Part shown: one piece after another, positions 41,807 to 52,383 of the stretch | Numbering within the stretch: position 1 is the first letter of the stretch | Layout of the letters: every line of letters starts with the position of its first letter | Assembly (NCBI GenBank): GCA_030052745.1 | Contig: JANBVO010000015.1 | Coordinates: 186,001-250,000 of the forward strand | Origin: Pleurostoma richardsiae | Lineage: Eukaryota; Ascomycota; Sordariomycetes; Calosphaeriales; Pleurostomataceae | Direction: 5' to 3' | Length of the DNA stretch: 64,000 bases | Position numbers and translations under genes: made by a program | The notes under the pieces: generated by a model | What the model was told of the DNA's origin: nothing | Databases searched by the model: none | Seen by the model: the letters and a program-made list of their open reading frames with translations, nothing else

Positions 41807-44800
41807 TATGTCGACGTTATATGCTCCTCAGCGGTCACTCGGAGCGGAAGACCCTGGAGAGAGATGGGCTTCAGAAACACAGGATGCATCCCGGGAACCC
41901 ATAAGGAAGTATATTGCTTAAATAGATTCCTATGTATACGGTTGCATATGGTTATTTGGACTACAATGGAGTACTGCTATTGCCTTGGTGCGGTTATCAT
42001 TATGCTGCTGGCTTAGTGGTTCCACTGTAGATGGTAGGCAAACAGGCATCTGGAGACCTTATCTCGACGCCAAAGCGTGCGAACGAGCTATATATCTGTT
42101 AGCATATCCTAGCCTTATCAAGACCTTGCCAAATTAGTAGGGCGCGGGGCGCTCATCGCAGGGTGAACAAGGCCTGACGATGCCCTGCAAGGAACGTATG
42201 CACAGCTGCGGTGAACCCATGAGCCCGGGCTTGGCATAGTATCAAGTTGCGAACTCGCAGGTCTTGAACTACACGTACACTCCGTACAAACGTCCAAGGC
42301 CAGAAGCAACAAGACTAGGTACGTTAACTGCCCCTTGTGGTGTAGCCTAGCTACTATCGGACCCCAAGATATGCCGACCTTCCTGATAGAAATATCCGTC
42401 TTATCTCTTCATCCCTCCGATACCGCTGATGTGCCATCGGTTTGCAGCGGCAGACCACGGACCGTTGAAGCTAGAGCTGTCGATCGGCTCCTTGTCGATA
42501 ACACTACGGTATAGCTTCCTTCTAGAAGGCTTCCAACGCCGAGATCCCTGGTCCCTTGGCCACCCGTCCCATTCTCGGCCTTAGATCACCCGCATACCAC
42601 AGCTCTCGTCCGTCTAGCTGGGCAGCGAGGATGTAGCAATACGAATGAGGTCTTATCTTAAAGGCATGGAAAACACTGCTAGTTCTAAAGGATTCCTCGG
42701 GGAACTCGGAACACCCCGCAGATTTCCCAAGGATGGGATGCTTCTCGAAGATATGGACAGCGCTAAGGCCTCCTTCCACAAATAGCAAGGTAGAACGAGG
42801 TATTTTCTACCCGATTGAGAAACTTTGACATGGTATCATGCGAGGTCCTCGCCCCTCTTGTGAACCTAGGATAGTAGAATCAGTCGCTCTTAGCCACCCT
42901 TTCGAGGGCACAACTAGGCTAAAGATTCTGGATGACGGTCAGATGTGCGGTTGCGGCCAAGTGAAGAGTACCTTAACTATTTGGTCGCCGTCGTTGCAGA
43001 GACTCGCCACCGACGCCTCCCTGTCAAGCCATAGACCCATTAAAGTGACTTTCATGCCCGCTTTGCTTTTCAATCCAAATTGCGAAGAGCAGTCGTGGAA
43101 TAATTAGGCACCTTCTGCTGTTCCCAAAGAAGTCGCGAGATGTCTTTGACCGCAAAGACTCTCATAAGAAAATGCACTGCTCGATCAAGTGGATTAGCTG
43201 CGGCAAATTCATTGAGCACTGTTACCATGTACCGGCTTCTCCTCCATACGGACATGTCGGATGAGTAGTTGGGCGCGTAGCAGGCAGCGTCTGCCACTGT
43301 ATTCTCACTAATGTCGGAGGAAGCTCACACGCGGCGCTACAGCACGGTGTTTAGGTAGGGAAAAGTAGCAGGGCCGTCCAGATAACTCTCAGACCCACTG
43401 TTATTGCATGCGGTTGTAAATATGACTGGAAGGAAACTGAACGCCGTCGGGTATCTAGGTGAGGATTCTAACGTACGTCAGAGGGGTTTGATACACCACC
43501 TGGGCAGCAAAGGCCGTAATAGCCCTCTCATCTGAAAGCCCATGGCTCCCATACTGTGGTAGCACTAACCTATTTGTCTAGCCGAATTGGCTCTGTCGTC
43601 ACTGATCACTGTGATCAGTATTCTTCGAGTTGCTTCAGTTTAAGAAAGAGGCATATCTCCTAGCTAGTCCCTCCGGCCGTTCCTGCTCCGTTTAACTCTC
43701 GCGGGCGTCGCAATACCCTGTCTACCAAATATCACAGTCTCGCCACGGAAAAGGAAGCTGCGCTTACGTCTATGAAAATCCTTCCCCTACGCTTGATGTC
43801 GGATGTGACCGCAAGTCACTATATTGCCTACCTCGAGTAACGAGCTGACCGTCCCTGGTCATGACTTACAAGTACCTCTGCCTTGTATGAGCATGTCCCT
43901 CAGACAAAAAGTCGTTGTTCCCGAATTTTAGAATTACAAGGCTGATGTTAACCCTGTCTTGAGTTAATTTACATCCGTTTTGATGCTGAGAAAGCAAAGT
44001 ATTTGGAGGATACTATGGGAGTCTAATGTCCCTAAGCAATCGCATCCATCTGCCGGGTATTACACCTGCATCTAACTGGATATTCCTATGTGTTGCTTTC
44101 TCGTCTAGTATAGAACTCTTCCACGTCTTCTGTTTGGCAAAGTTCCCAGGATCAGCACTACATATGCGCCTTGGCTATACATATCATGCGTTAAGGCCGC
44201 CCAAAAGACACTTTCGTAGGCCGGCTGCGCTACGACAGCAGTTCCACATCGTCTCTGTATTTCCCGGGGATTGTCTCGCCAGATGCTTCGTTCTGGGAAT
44301 TTGAGGAAGTGTCGGCATCTCTAGTGATTTCGTCCCGCATCAACACAGAACAGCAGTATCTGGTAGGGCACTCTCCCTCCCCAATAGATTTAGGGACATC
44401 TGCAAATCTGGCTTCCTAGATACTCGCAATCCTGCAGGCCCAGACAGGTTACTTGCATACAGATATGTGATTTCATATCAAAACGCGCCTTGAAAAGCAC
44501 ATTGAGGGGCAGCCATCTCTTCCGGGTTGCCGGGTTAAGGCGGCTAGTGGCCAGCATCGCAGGCTTTTTGAGAGCCTCACCTTCTGGACCTGTTAAGATG
44601 AGCGCCCGTATGACGATACCTTCCTCACTCCTCTCAGATTGTGATGTCCTCTTCTTGGTCACTGTTCAGTATCTACGACTCCAACGGCAAAGCGGGGACA
44701 ATAGCTCCCAGCATCAACTGCGACGACTTGACGGCTGCGGCGGCAGTCTCTAAGTAGGTCATGGTGGTGGCTTTTGTCAACTGTCTGCTGGCACTCGCGT

Positions 44801-46157
44801 ACGGCAGCTCTACTGACAACTTTGTTATGAAGCATTACCTGTCTACGCTAGAAGATGAATCGAAATTACCGCCAACGTCAAGCAGGGTTACAGACATGAA
44901 ATACCTGTCATAAGAGGAGCATAGTAATAAACTAGAAGACTGTTGTAGTCACAGGTGGGCGAGATCAACATCGACATGGCCAAATGGGGATTTCAGAAGA
45001 CATCGACACGGGAGCGGCCCGAAGCTGCTAATCTCACTTCCGATATGTCCACTATTATGTCTCTTTCTCAAACTGAGACCTATAATCCACATAATCAGCT
45101 CACCCCGGGTATCGCGGATATCGCTTGCGCTCACCAGACCCGAGGCATCTAACCCGGCTAATCGGCAACTGTTAAGTCTCAGAGGAATGTCATTTAGCCC
45201 TGACTTGGCGACTGCTCCACCTCATGAAATGTCCTCCTCCGAGTCCTGAGGCGGGCTCAGCTACCAGTGTGCTAGACATCGTTGATGGTCTTAGGAGATC
45301 ATAGACTTATGAGGGACAGGCCACATGTCGGCTGATTAAATCAATGTAACGCCTAGTAGCAAATGAACTATGCGAGACTTTCCGGATGTGAGAATGGTAG
45401 ACGCGGTAGACGCAAGATATGAGGGCGTCTGCGGGTACGCTGACGACAGTAGGTCAAGGAGCATCAAGATGTTTCGAAAGGGAGAACAGATAATACAATG
45501 ATAGCCATTGCGTTGAGCAAACTAATGAAATTGAAAGCGACCATAGTACATCTTTGAAATGCCCTTATGTCTCGCAGGCAAACCCGTGAGTCGGCCCGTA
45601 CCGGGAAAATCATGGTGCCCGATTTGCAGACAACCGGTGCGAACTCCTTCTCAAGCGACAGGGATTCTTTGTATTTGTCGGATAGAAAAGTCGACATAGA
45701 GAGTAAGGAGATCTTTCCGGTGATCAATATCTCAGGTTCCTCCCTCCAGTACTCGGGATGTCCAAAAGTGGGACGCGCTGCTTATCTACCTACTCCGCCG
45801 TTTCCGGGAAAGGGAGTTGGCCTTCGCAATAATTCCCCCCCTCAAACCCCTAGTATTGGCGTGCAAAGGGAGCCCCACCGCGCGTGCTGCGAGCCGTGGC
45901 AGTGGACTGCTGAAGAGAGTTTTGAACGGTGCTGAACTAGCTTCAGCTGTATTGTTGGCGTTGCCCAAACCAGGGACTCGGAGTGAGACACTGACTCGCT
46001 CGACAACCCTTGGCATAATACTCCATCATACCAGCAGCGCCCTGGCTGGAATGGACGCGTACCTTGATGTCCCAAATGGCGATGCCATATATCACAAAAG
46101 AGGTCGCATTCTCTGTTCCTGCAACGCGATGAGGAGCAACTTCACTATACTGCCAAC
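41807..46157. other. 4.35-kb gene-poor stretch
   Basis: The largest stretch without a gene I can support. Short frames occur on both strands (for example 42522-42788 -, 43070-43297 -, 44390-44662 - and 45567-45935 +) but none has a domain, and I could not chain them into a spliced gene. No terminal repeat, transposase or tRNA signature was seen. It may hold non-coding RNA, decayed coding sequence or long promoters for the flanking genes. Confidence 0.45.
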
Positions 46158-47332
46158 ATGGACAAGAACGACGACAAGCGCCCGGTCGACCTTGAGCAGC
46201 AGCCGGTGACCGAGACTAAGGATGCCGGGGCCGACACGGCTGTCGAGTACACCGTCTCTACCAGGTCGAAGCTGATTCATCTAGGATTCTACTTCCTGTT
46301 CAACATATCCCTGACAATCTACAACAAGTTGATCCTCGGGAAGGTAAAGATAGACGTTATCCCCATGACCTGTTCTCGGCGTAAACTAATCAGCGGACAG
46401 TTTCCTCACCCATGGCTCCTCACTGCCATCCACACCGGCTCGGCGTCGGTCGGCTGCTACATCCTAAAGATGAGGGGCCATATCGCGACTACTGAGCTCG
46501 ACGTCCACCAGGAGGGGAAGTTGGTCGCGCTCTCTGTCTTGTTCACCGTCAACATCGCCATCTCTAATGCATCACTGTGAGTTCTCACTCAACCCCGTTG
46601 CTGTCAGCGTGGCCATATACCAGACAGCATGGCTTACAGCACCGAAAATATAGCGCGATGGTCTCGGTGCCCTTCCACCAGATCGTGCGGTCCACGACAC
46701 CCATCTTTACAGCGGCCATCTACCGCGTGCTGTATAGTCGCGTCTACTCAACCGAGACGTACCTCTCTTTGGTGCCCGTCCTCCTCGGTGTCGCGATGAC
46801 CACCTACGGCGAGTACTACTTCACCGCCGCGGGCTTCCTGCTCACTCTCGCCGGCGTCGTCCTGGCGGCTGCCAAGACGGTCGCCACCAACCGCGTCATG
46901 ACCGGGGCGCTCAAGCTCTCCCCCCTCGAGACACTTCTGCGCATGTCGCCGCTGGCCTTCCTGCAGGCGATGCTCATCGCTTGGCTGACCGGCGAGCTCT
47001 CGGACGCCATGGCCGGCCGCGTGACCCCCTCGCCCGACGACGCGCCCACCGGCGCCACTGCACCGGCACTCGCGGTCGTGCTGGCACTCCTGGGCAACGG
47101 CGTGCTGGCGTTCCTGCTCAACGTCTGCTCGTTCTCGGCGAATAAGGTGGCCGGGGCCTTGACCATGACGGTGTGCGGCAATGTTAAGCAGTGCATCACG
47201 GTACTGCTGGGCATCGTGTTGTTCAACGTCACCGTCGGGGTGTTGAACGGCCTGGGCATGCTCATTACGCTGGCTGGCGCGGCGTGGTACAGCGCTGTGG
47301 AGCTGAGCGCTAAGAAGGCGGGCACAAAGTGA
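46158..47332 (+). CDS. DMT-superfamily transporter (TPT / nucleotide-sugar transporter)
   Basis: Spliced model: exons 46158-46343, 46401-46576 and 46654-47332, giving 346 residues. After an acidic cytosolic tail come HLGFYFLFNISLTIYNKLILGKFPHPWLLTAIHTGSASVGCYI, a hallmark of the triose-phosphate-transporter family, and NASLAMVSVPFHQIVRSTTPIFTAAIYRVLY with the conserved pattern rebuilt by splicing. ETYLSLVPVLLGVAMTTYGEYYFTAAGF and a KxxxT-like VCGNVKQCITVLLGIVLFNV near the end follow. About ten membrane helices are expected. Fungal members move nucleotide sugars or phosphorylated sugars into Golgi or ER in exchange for nucleoside monophosphate. Intron 1 (57 bp) is in frame and open, but the protein matches best without it. 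It is tail to tail with a GT92-like glycosyltransferase. Substrate is unknown. Confidence 0.9.
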
Positions 47333-48089
47333 TTGAGATAGCGCCGAAACTGTACTCTAGAGGATGGATATTCCCGGGCTGCGATGGCGTTCGGAATGAT
47401 GGCGTTTTGCATTCTGTTCGCGCTTCACACGGCTCGCGACCTGGTCCTAGCGAAACGCCGCAATCCTCAGTACGCCTCGAGGCGCGTCTTTCTTGCCTCC
47501 TGGAAGTGTCCTGTGTTCGAATTGTTAACTATGATTCCATGGTGTGCCTCTTTACCCCCATACTGCCTTGACTGTCAACTGGGCATGACTCGTGTTCTCG
47601 GCTTGAGAATGCCGATCACGACTGGCGCTTGTGAATACTCATGTTTATCCGCGTCCGGTTAGTAAACTTTAGTGTCCGGATGGTTTGTCTACAAACTTCC
47701 AGTCCGGCAAATTTACTCTGCATCCCTCCACAGATCAAGAGTTCCGACCGCGCTCATTCCGCCATCCCTTGGCCGAAGCGCCCCCACAGACACGTCGAAG
47801 TGCGCATCCCTTCACAGTAAAATTTCCAGAATAAAGCACAAGTGCGTACGCGTCACCCGGTCTTGGCACCTGCAGCTGCGTCAATGGCAGAGAAAGGGCG
47901 CAGATTGTGGTGTCTAAGATGTGTTTTGGTTGCCCTCAAATCCGCCGCGGTATGTCTGTCCCTCGCTATGATGCCTCTAACTTACACCAGAACGCCATCG
48001 TCCCCAGAAACGCAATGATTAGACTTCGGTATGCTATTGTACAATGAAAAGAGAACTCCATGCTATGCTCACCGAACCGGGCGAGGGCC
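47333..48089. other. Intergenic between convergent transporter and glycosyltransferase
   Basis: 757 bp between two facing 3' ends. Frames at 47384-47662 are hydrophobic but lack a domain and start just past the transporter's stop, so they are not called. The region presumably holds 3' untranslated regions. Confidence 0.45.
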
Positions 48090-49079
48090 TCACGGCTTGT
48101 TGGCCCACCGCAGCATCTCCGGGCACGCCTCGTGCGGCAGGTCCTTCTCGATGTGGTCCCAGAACCCCCAGCCCTTGTTGCGCGTCATGGCGCTGCCGCG
48201 GGCCATCTTCTCCTCGTACTCCTGTCTGCTCTTGATGGCGTAGTGGTGCAGCGCCAGCCGCTCCCGCGTGATGGGCTGCCGGAACGCGAAATGGTCCAGG
48301 CGCTCGCCGTACTCGCCCACCGTCACCGCGTTGTTCTTGAGGTGGAACTTGTGCGGGTTGATGGGTCGGTCGTAGTCCTTGACCCGCACGATCGACTTGA
48401 TGTGCTTGTTGTCCGTGCCGGTGCCGTCGTGCTCCGGGTCGTCGTAGATGCACTCGGTGTAGTCGTGCAGCACTGAGTCGGCGCGCTGCAGCCGGCCCCC
48501 GGACGTGTGGATTCGCCAGCTCACGCCCACGGCACCGACGACGCGCACTGGCTCGAAGGCCTCCAGAATCCCTCGCACCGTCTCCTTTCCCGGTGCGTCC
48601 AGGAACTCGTCTGCGTCAAAGAAGGCCATCCAGGTGTTGTTCCGCTTGCGTCCCATGCCAGCGCACAGATTGTACAGCTTGTACTGCATGCTGTCCACGC
48701 GCTGCGAAGCGTTGAAGTAGTGAAACTCAACAGCTTCGCGGGGCACGCTGAGCAACGCATCAGACATGTCGGAGAGCGGTGGGATAGACCCATCGTCCAT
48801 GATGTAGAACTTCCCAACGCCCATGTTGTAGTAGTGGTGGTGCAGCCATTCCGGCAGGTCACGGCCTTGGTTCTTGACCGCCAGGCACATGGCGAGATAC
48901 TCATCTGGAGGTCCGACGAGAGGCGATTCCGGCGAGAAGGAGGACAGGGTGCCCATGATTGTGTCCTTCACGCTAATGCCATCCTCCGTTCTCATGCTCA
49001 CATGATGGTAGAGCAAGATGGCCGGCAGGAAGGTCACGACGACCGCGCCGAAGAGAAGTGGTCGCAGCGAGAAGGGCAT
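48090..49079 (-). CDS. GT92-like glycosyltransferase, type II membrane protein
   Basis: Single-exon gene of 329 residues. A short N-terminal cytosolic tail precedes a signal anchor (LRPLLFGAVVVTFLPAILLYHHV, residues about 6-28), so the enzyme is probably lumenal in the Golgi. The catalytic part opens with YLAMCLAVKNQGRDLPEWLHHHYYNMGVGKFYIMDDGS, carries the metal-binding DxD as FFDADEFL, and has SWRIHTSGGR, KSIVRV and NPHKFHLKN with a final ALHHYAIKSRQEYEEK. This pattern is shared by the GT92/DUF23 and Glyco_tranf_2_4 families. Acceptor and donor are unknown. The DxD suggests a metal-dependent transfer from a nucleotide sugar, and the neighbouring TPT-family transporter could supply that donor. 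ATG 49079 is the only start giving the anchor. Confidence 0.85.
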   Translation of the reverse strand: MPFSLRPLLFGAVVVTFLPAILLYHHVSMRTEDGISVKDTIMGTLSSFSPESPLVGPPDEYLAMCLAVKNQGRDLPEWLHHHYYNMGVGKFYIMDDGSIPPLSDMSDALLSVPREAVEFHYFNASQRVDSMQYKLYNLCAGMGRKRNNTWMAFFDADEFLDAPGKETVRGILEAFEPVRVVGAVGVSWRIHTSGGRLQRADSVLHDYTECIYDDPEHDGTGTDNKHIKSIVRVKDYDRPINPHKFHLKNNAVTVGEYGERLDHFAFRQPITRERLALHHYAIKSRQEYEEKMARGSAMTRNKGWGFWDHIEKDLPHEACPEMLRWANKP

Positions 49080-50057
49080 CGCCGGTATGGGTGAGGCGCG
49101 CTGACTGAATGGTTCGTATCGTATTCAACAGCCACGCCTTGCAAGATCCTGAGAGATCTAAGAACAAGAAAAGGAGGGATGGCCCGCCTGAGAAACCAAG
49201 AATGCTCAGCCATAACTAGAGTTTCGGCACGCTCCACCCCCGGAATGCTGATGCCGTGGCCAAGCCTGAGTAGCGTGCTAACAAGGGGCGTTGCGTGACC
49301 CTCCGCGCCGATCGCTTGCCCTGGAATGCCGCATGCAGACAGAAGGGATGCTCCCGCGCGTTAGTGCTGAACACCATTTTATTAGCGCAGATCCTGGATC
49401 GACGTTAGGGATAAGTCAGTAAACAGGGCAAGTTACAGACCAGCACAACTCGCAGTCGCAATATCCAGGGGAAGCTTGTAATCAGCTGCGATAAGAAGTC
49501 GCCTTACTTGCCGAACGTAGGTTGGTGCGCATCTATGATATCCCGGCTCTTCGCAACGTAGGCCAGTAGCTTGCAGATTTGAGAATATCAACTGTTCGTG
49601 TCAGCAAACAATCAAGAGTCGAATGACAGCACCAAATCTACCTAGGAAGAGAATAGGCGTGTTCATAGGATACTTAGATAGCCTCAAGTGAGGTATTATT
49701 TAGATACTAGGATAGCTTCAGCGAAGTCTTTCACGGTTACACGGCACGTCATCAACAGATAAGCCGAGCAGCATAAGGCCAGCGCCGTTGGCTCTACAAT
49801 ATACGGTGTTGAAAATCTCTATCCCTGTAGGACATTCATGGAAAGTTCCTCGAAAGACCAAACAACATGAACACTGCGAATAAGTTAGAAACGCACGATC
49901 AGTTGCAAATGTCGCAGCGAGCAAGACGTAGCAAGCTAAAATACTCCTCTCGAAAAAGAGATCAGAGATCTATGGTCACAGTTTTCTTGTTCTTCTGTCC
50001 TCCTGCCCACCTTCTTTAGAGACTGATCGAACGACTAGGCCCGGCGATCTGAACCAG
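49080..50057. other. Intergenic, promoter of the glycosyltransferase
   Basis: About 1 kb. No gene is called. A short Cys-rich minus-strand frame (about 49874-49718, preceded by a CTAAC...CAG acceptor-like sequence) was examined but has no ATG-bearing first exon I could find. Confidence 0.4.
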
Positions 50058-51092
50058 CTAGGAAGAGTTTTGCGCGTGTGAACTACAGGAGCAGTCTGGC
50101 CCATGAGGCAGATCGTACGGATAGGCAGTTGCATCGCGAATGGTGCAGACAAGCCAAGGAACTGGTATGCGATGCCGGGGTTAGCATGCTCGGAAAAGGT
50201 AAGGGGAAGATGCACAGAACGGAAAGGTGGGCAGCGACAACTTACAATCGCAATCCTCACACATCTTCATCAGAAGGATATCCCATCTGCCGCTGGCAAC
50301 GGAGTTTACCATGCTCGACATGTTGATAGCGCAGTTGCGAAGGATTATGGCATCCCAGGGGTGGATGGAGCACGTCTCAGGCGGGCCACGAAAGATGCGG
50401 ACGTTGCCAGGGTGGACACCACTGGTGGAGAGGAAGCCCCAATCGAATCCATGTCCAGGGTTGGCCTTGATGTTAACGTTGACTAGGTTAGATGGAGAAG
50501 GAAGATGTCAGCTACGGCTCTGGAGGAATCAGATTTCTAGATTGAAGAATCTGCACGGGGTGGTTGCTTAGTGTGGAAGAGGGATACAACAGCAAGCCAA
50601 CATGGGAGTGGGCGAGGCAATGTCGGAGAAGCTGCAACTTACTTGTCATACAGACGAAAGGGAGCAACGACTCTGCACGGAGGTTGATTCCGATGTTTTT
50701 TGCGCCAGCAACAGAGACGAGGTATTTGCAGCGGACGTCGTTCTCGACCTTCCAATCCAACTGCAAAAAGTGTCAGGTGGTCGTACTCGTGGCGGTGGCG
50801 GATCGTTACCTGTGTGATCAGAATTTAACATACCGTACCCCAGTCGGAGTCTCGCTGCTTGTAATACTAGAGCGGAAAAGCGTTGTCAGAACGGCTAGGA
50901 AGACGGCAGTTCTTGAAAAGGGGGTGAAGGGCTCACAATCTTGCGCAGGTAAGAAGACCTGCCGTACTCGAGCCAGGGCAAAGTCGGAGCGGCCAAGAGA
51001 GCGGCGTCCCTGTCGTCGAGGGGCGATCCGCGAAACCACAGTTGGGGCTTCTCTCTGATCATGCCGAGAGCAACGCGAGCCTTGGGATCCAT
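50058..51092 (-). CDS. Hypothetical protein, five exons, unknown function
   Basis: I do not recognise this protein. The gene shows only when spliced: exons 51092-50937, 50866-50834, 50760-50643, 50482-50246 and 50161-50058, giving 215 residues. Donors are GTGAGC, GTATGT, GTAAGT and GTAAGT, acceptors are all AG, and CTAAC-type branch sites are visible before exons 4 and 5. Every phase closes and the frame runs to TAG. The ATG at 51090-51092 is the first after a CT-rich leader (about 51200-51330). The product begins MDPKARVALGMIREKPQLWF and has no signal peptide or membrane helix. It has segments rich in Trp, Cys and charged residues (for example FRGSPLDDRD, LDWKVENDVRCKYL, NPGHGFDWGFL, MCEDCDFPWL, GPDCSCSSH). 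Intron 3 is long (160 bp), so an extra exon cannot be excluded. The splicing logic is the evidence; function is unknown. Confidence 0.62.
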
Positions 51093-52383
51093 GATCGCCG
51101 AAAGCAGGTTATGTCACGAGGACAAGGGCAGAAGACTCGTCCAGGCGTGTATCACGGCAGATGTAGAACAGGCGGACAGGTCGGGCAACGTTGGACGGGA
51201 TGGTGTCGAACGAGTGGGTGTTGAAGTCGACGAGAGATGGGGATACGAGAGAAGAATCAACAAGAGGAGAAGGAAGAAGAAGACAAAGAAGAGAAGTGTT
51301 GCCTAGAGAGTTACCTGAGATACTTAGGTACCTAGATAACCTAGGGCAGGAAGATCAAATAATTCCTTCCTTCTCTACTTGAGTGTTGCAGGAAAGAGCG
51401 ACAGAAGCGAACAACTCGCTCCTTCTATCCTCAGACAATGACGGCAGCTAAAGGTCAGGAACCTTGGGCAGCTCATCACGGCATTATCTACGAAAGGTAT
51501 ATGTACCTTGTTCTGATGTATCTTGCCTCGTTGCAGTGCTGCAGAAGCAGACCGATGTGGTACCTGAACGGACGTAGCAACACCAACGGGCGAGAAGACG
51601 GGACGGGCCGATGGGCGACAGCCGACCTCGGTTCACGGCTTAGATAATCTGAGGGCATCAAGAATAATTCGATTTACCTAGGTACCTCGCCTAGGCATCT
51701 TAATATACACAAGTTCGTCCCATTGTTTCTAGTAGCAGGGATGCGATGATTGGATTGCGACAGAGGCACGATGAGGTGCAGATTGATTATACACGAAGTG
51801 GTGACCATAACCACCAGTCTCTCTCGCAAAGCACATCTTTCCTATCTTACAATTACTAGCGTCCATTAGTACACGTTCATCTCGGAAATCGAAGGTGACG
51901 GCTGTTTCTTTGAAACAATTCAGCTTTTCACTCCGCAAACTTTTAGCAGGCGATAATGCCTTCTGTAAGATTTATGAGACAGGAATGAAGCTCAAGAAGA
52001 TGATGACTAGGGCACCAAGGGGATCAAGATTGCGTGCAGAATGGGTGTAGTGTCGATTCTTGCTCTGGCTGCATGCTCCATGATGTCCGTGGAAAGCTGC
52101 CGAGACAGGCAGTTGATGCTGGGTGATCAGCTGACTTGATAACATATAGCATGACCTACCTAGGTAAGGTACCTATGTACTGTATTTGCTGCTGCCTGAT
52201 GGATTTATCTGGTCACGCTCGCCAGCCTGCCCGCCTGTCTGCGCGTGTAGCCTTACTTTCTTTTCCTCTTTGCGTCGCCCTCGCAGACAGTCGACACATG
52301 CTTTCGCCAACGGTTAACCTCTGATCGGTGTTTATTCCTCCACGTAAATCTTCTATAACTTGACAAATCCACAAATCCAAGCC
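51093..52383. other. Intergenic, promoters of the orphan gene and the HET gene
   Basis: 1.3 kb between two outward-facing starts (51092 - and 52384 +). Polypyrimidine leader sequence on the minus strand lies at about 51230-51330. Palindromic AGGTACCT is present at 51326-51333, 51680-51687 and 52167-52174, with further CCTAGG sequences around them. No gene is seen. Confidence 0.45.

Noticed and set aside
42522-43297. Two minus-strand frames in the gene-poor stretch considered as exons of one gene
   Set aside because: Frames could not be joined with acceptable splice sites and neither shows a family motif.
45567-45935. 122-codon plus-strand frame upstream of the TPT transporter
   Set aside because: No recognisable domain, no in-frame splice to the transporter, and composition not convincing.
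49718-49924. Short Cys-rich minus-strand frame (CSCCLVFRGTFHECPTG...)
   Set aside because: Preceded by a branch-site/acceptor-like sequence, but no first exon with ATG and signal peptide could be found, so a small secreted protein is not supported.
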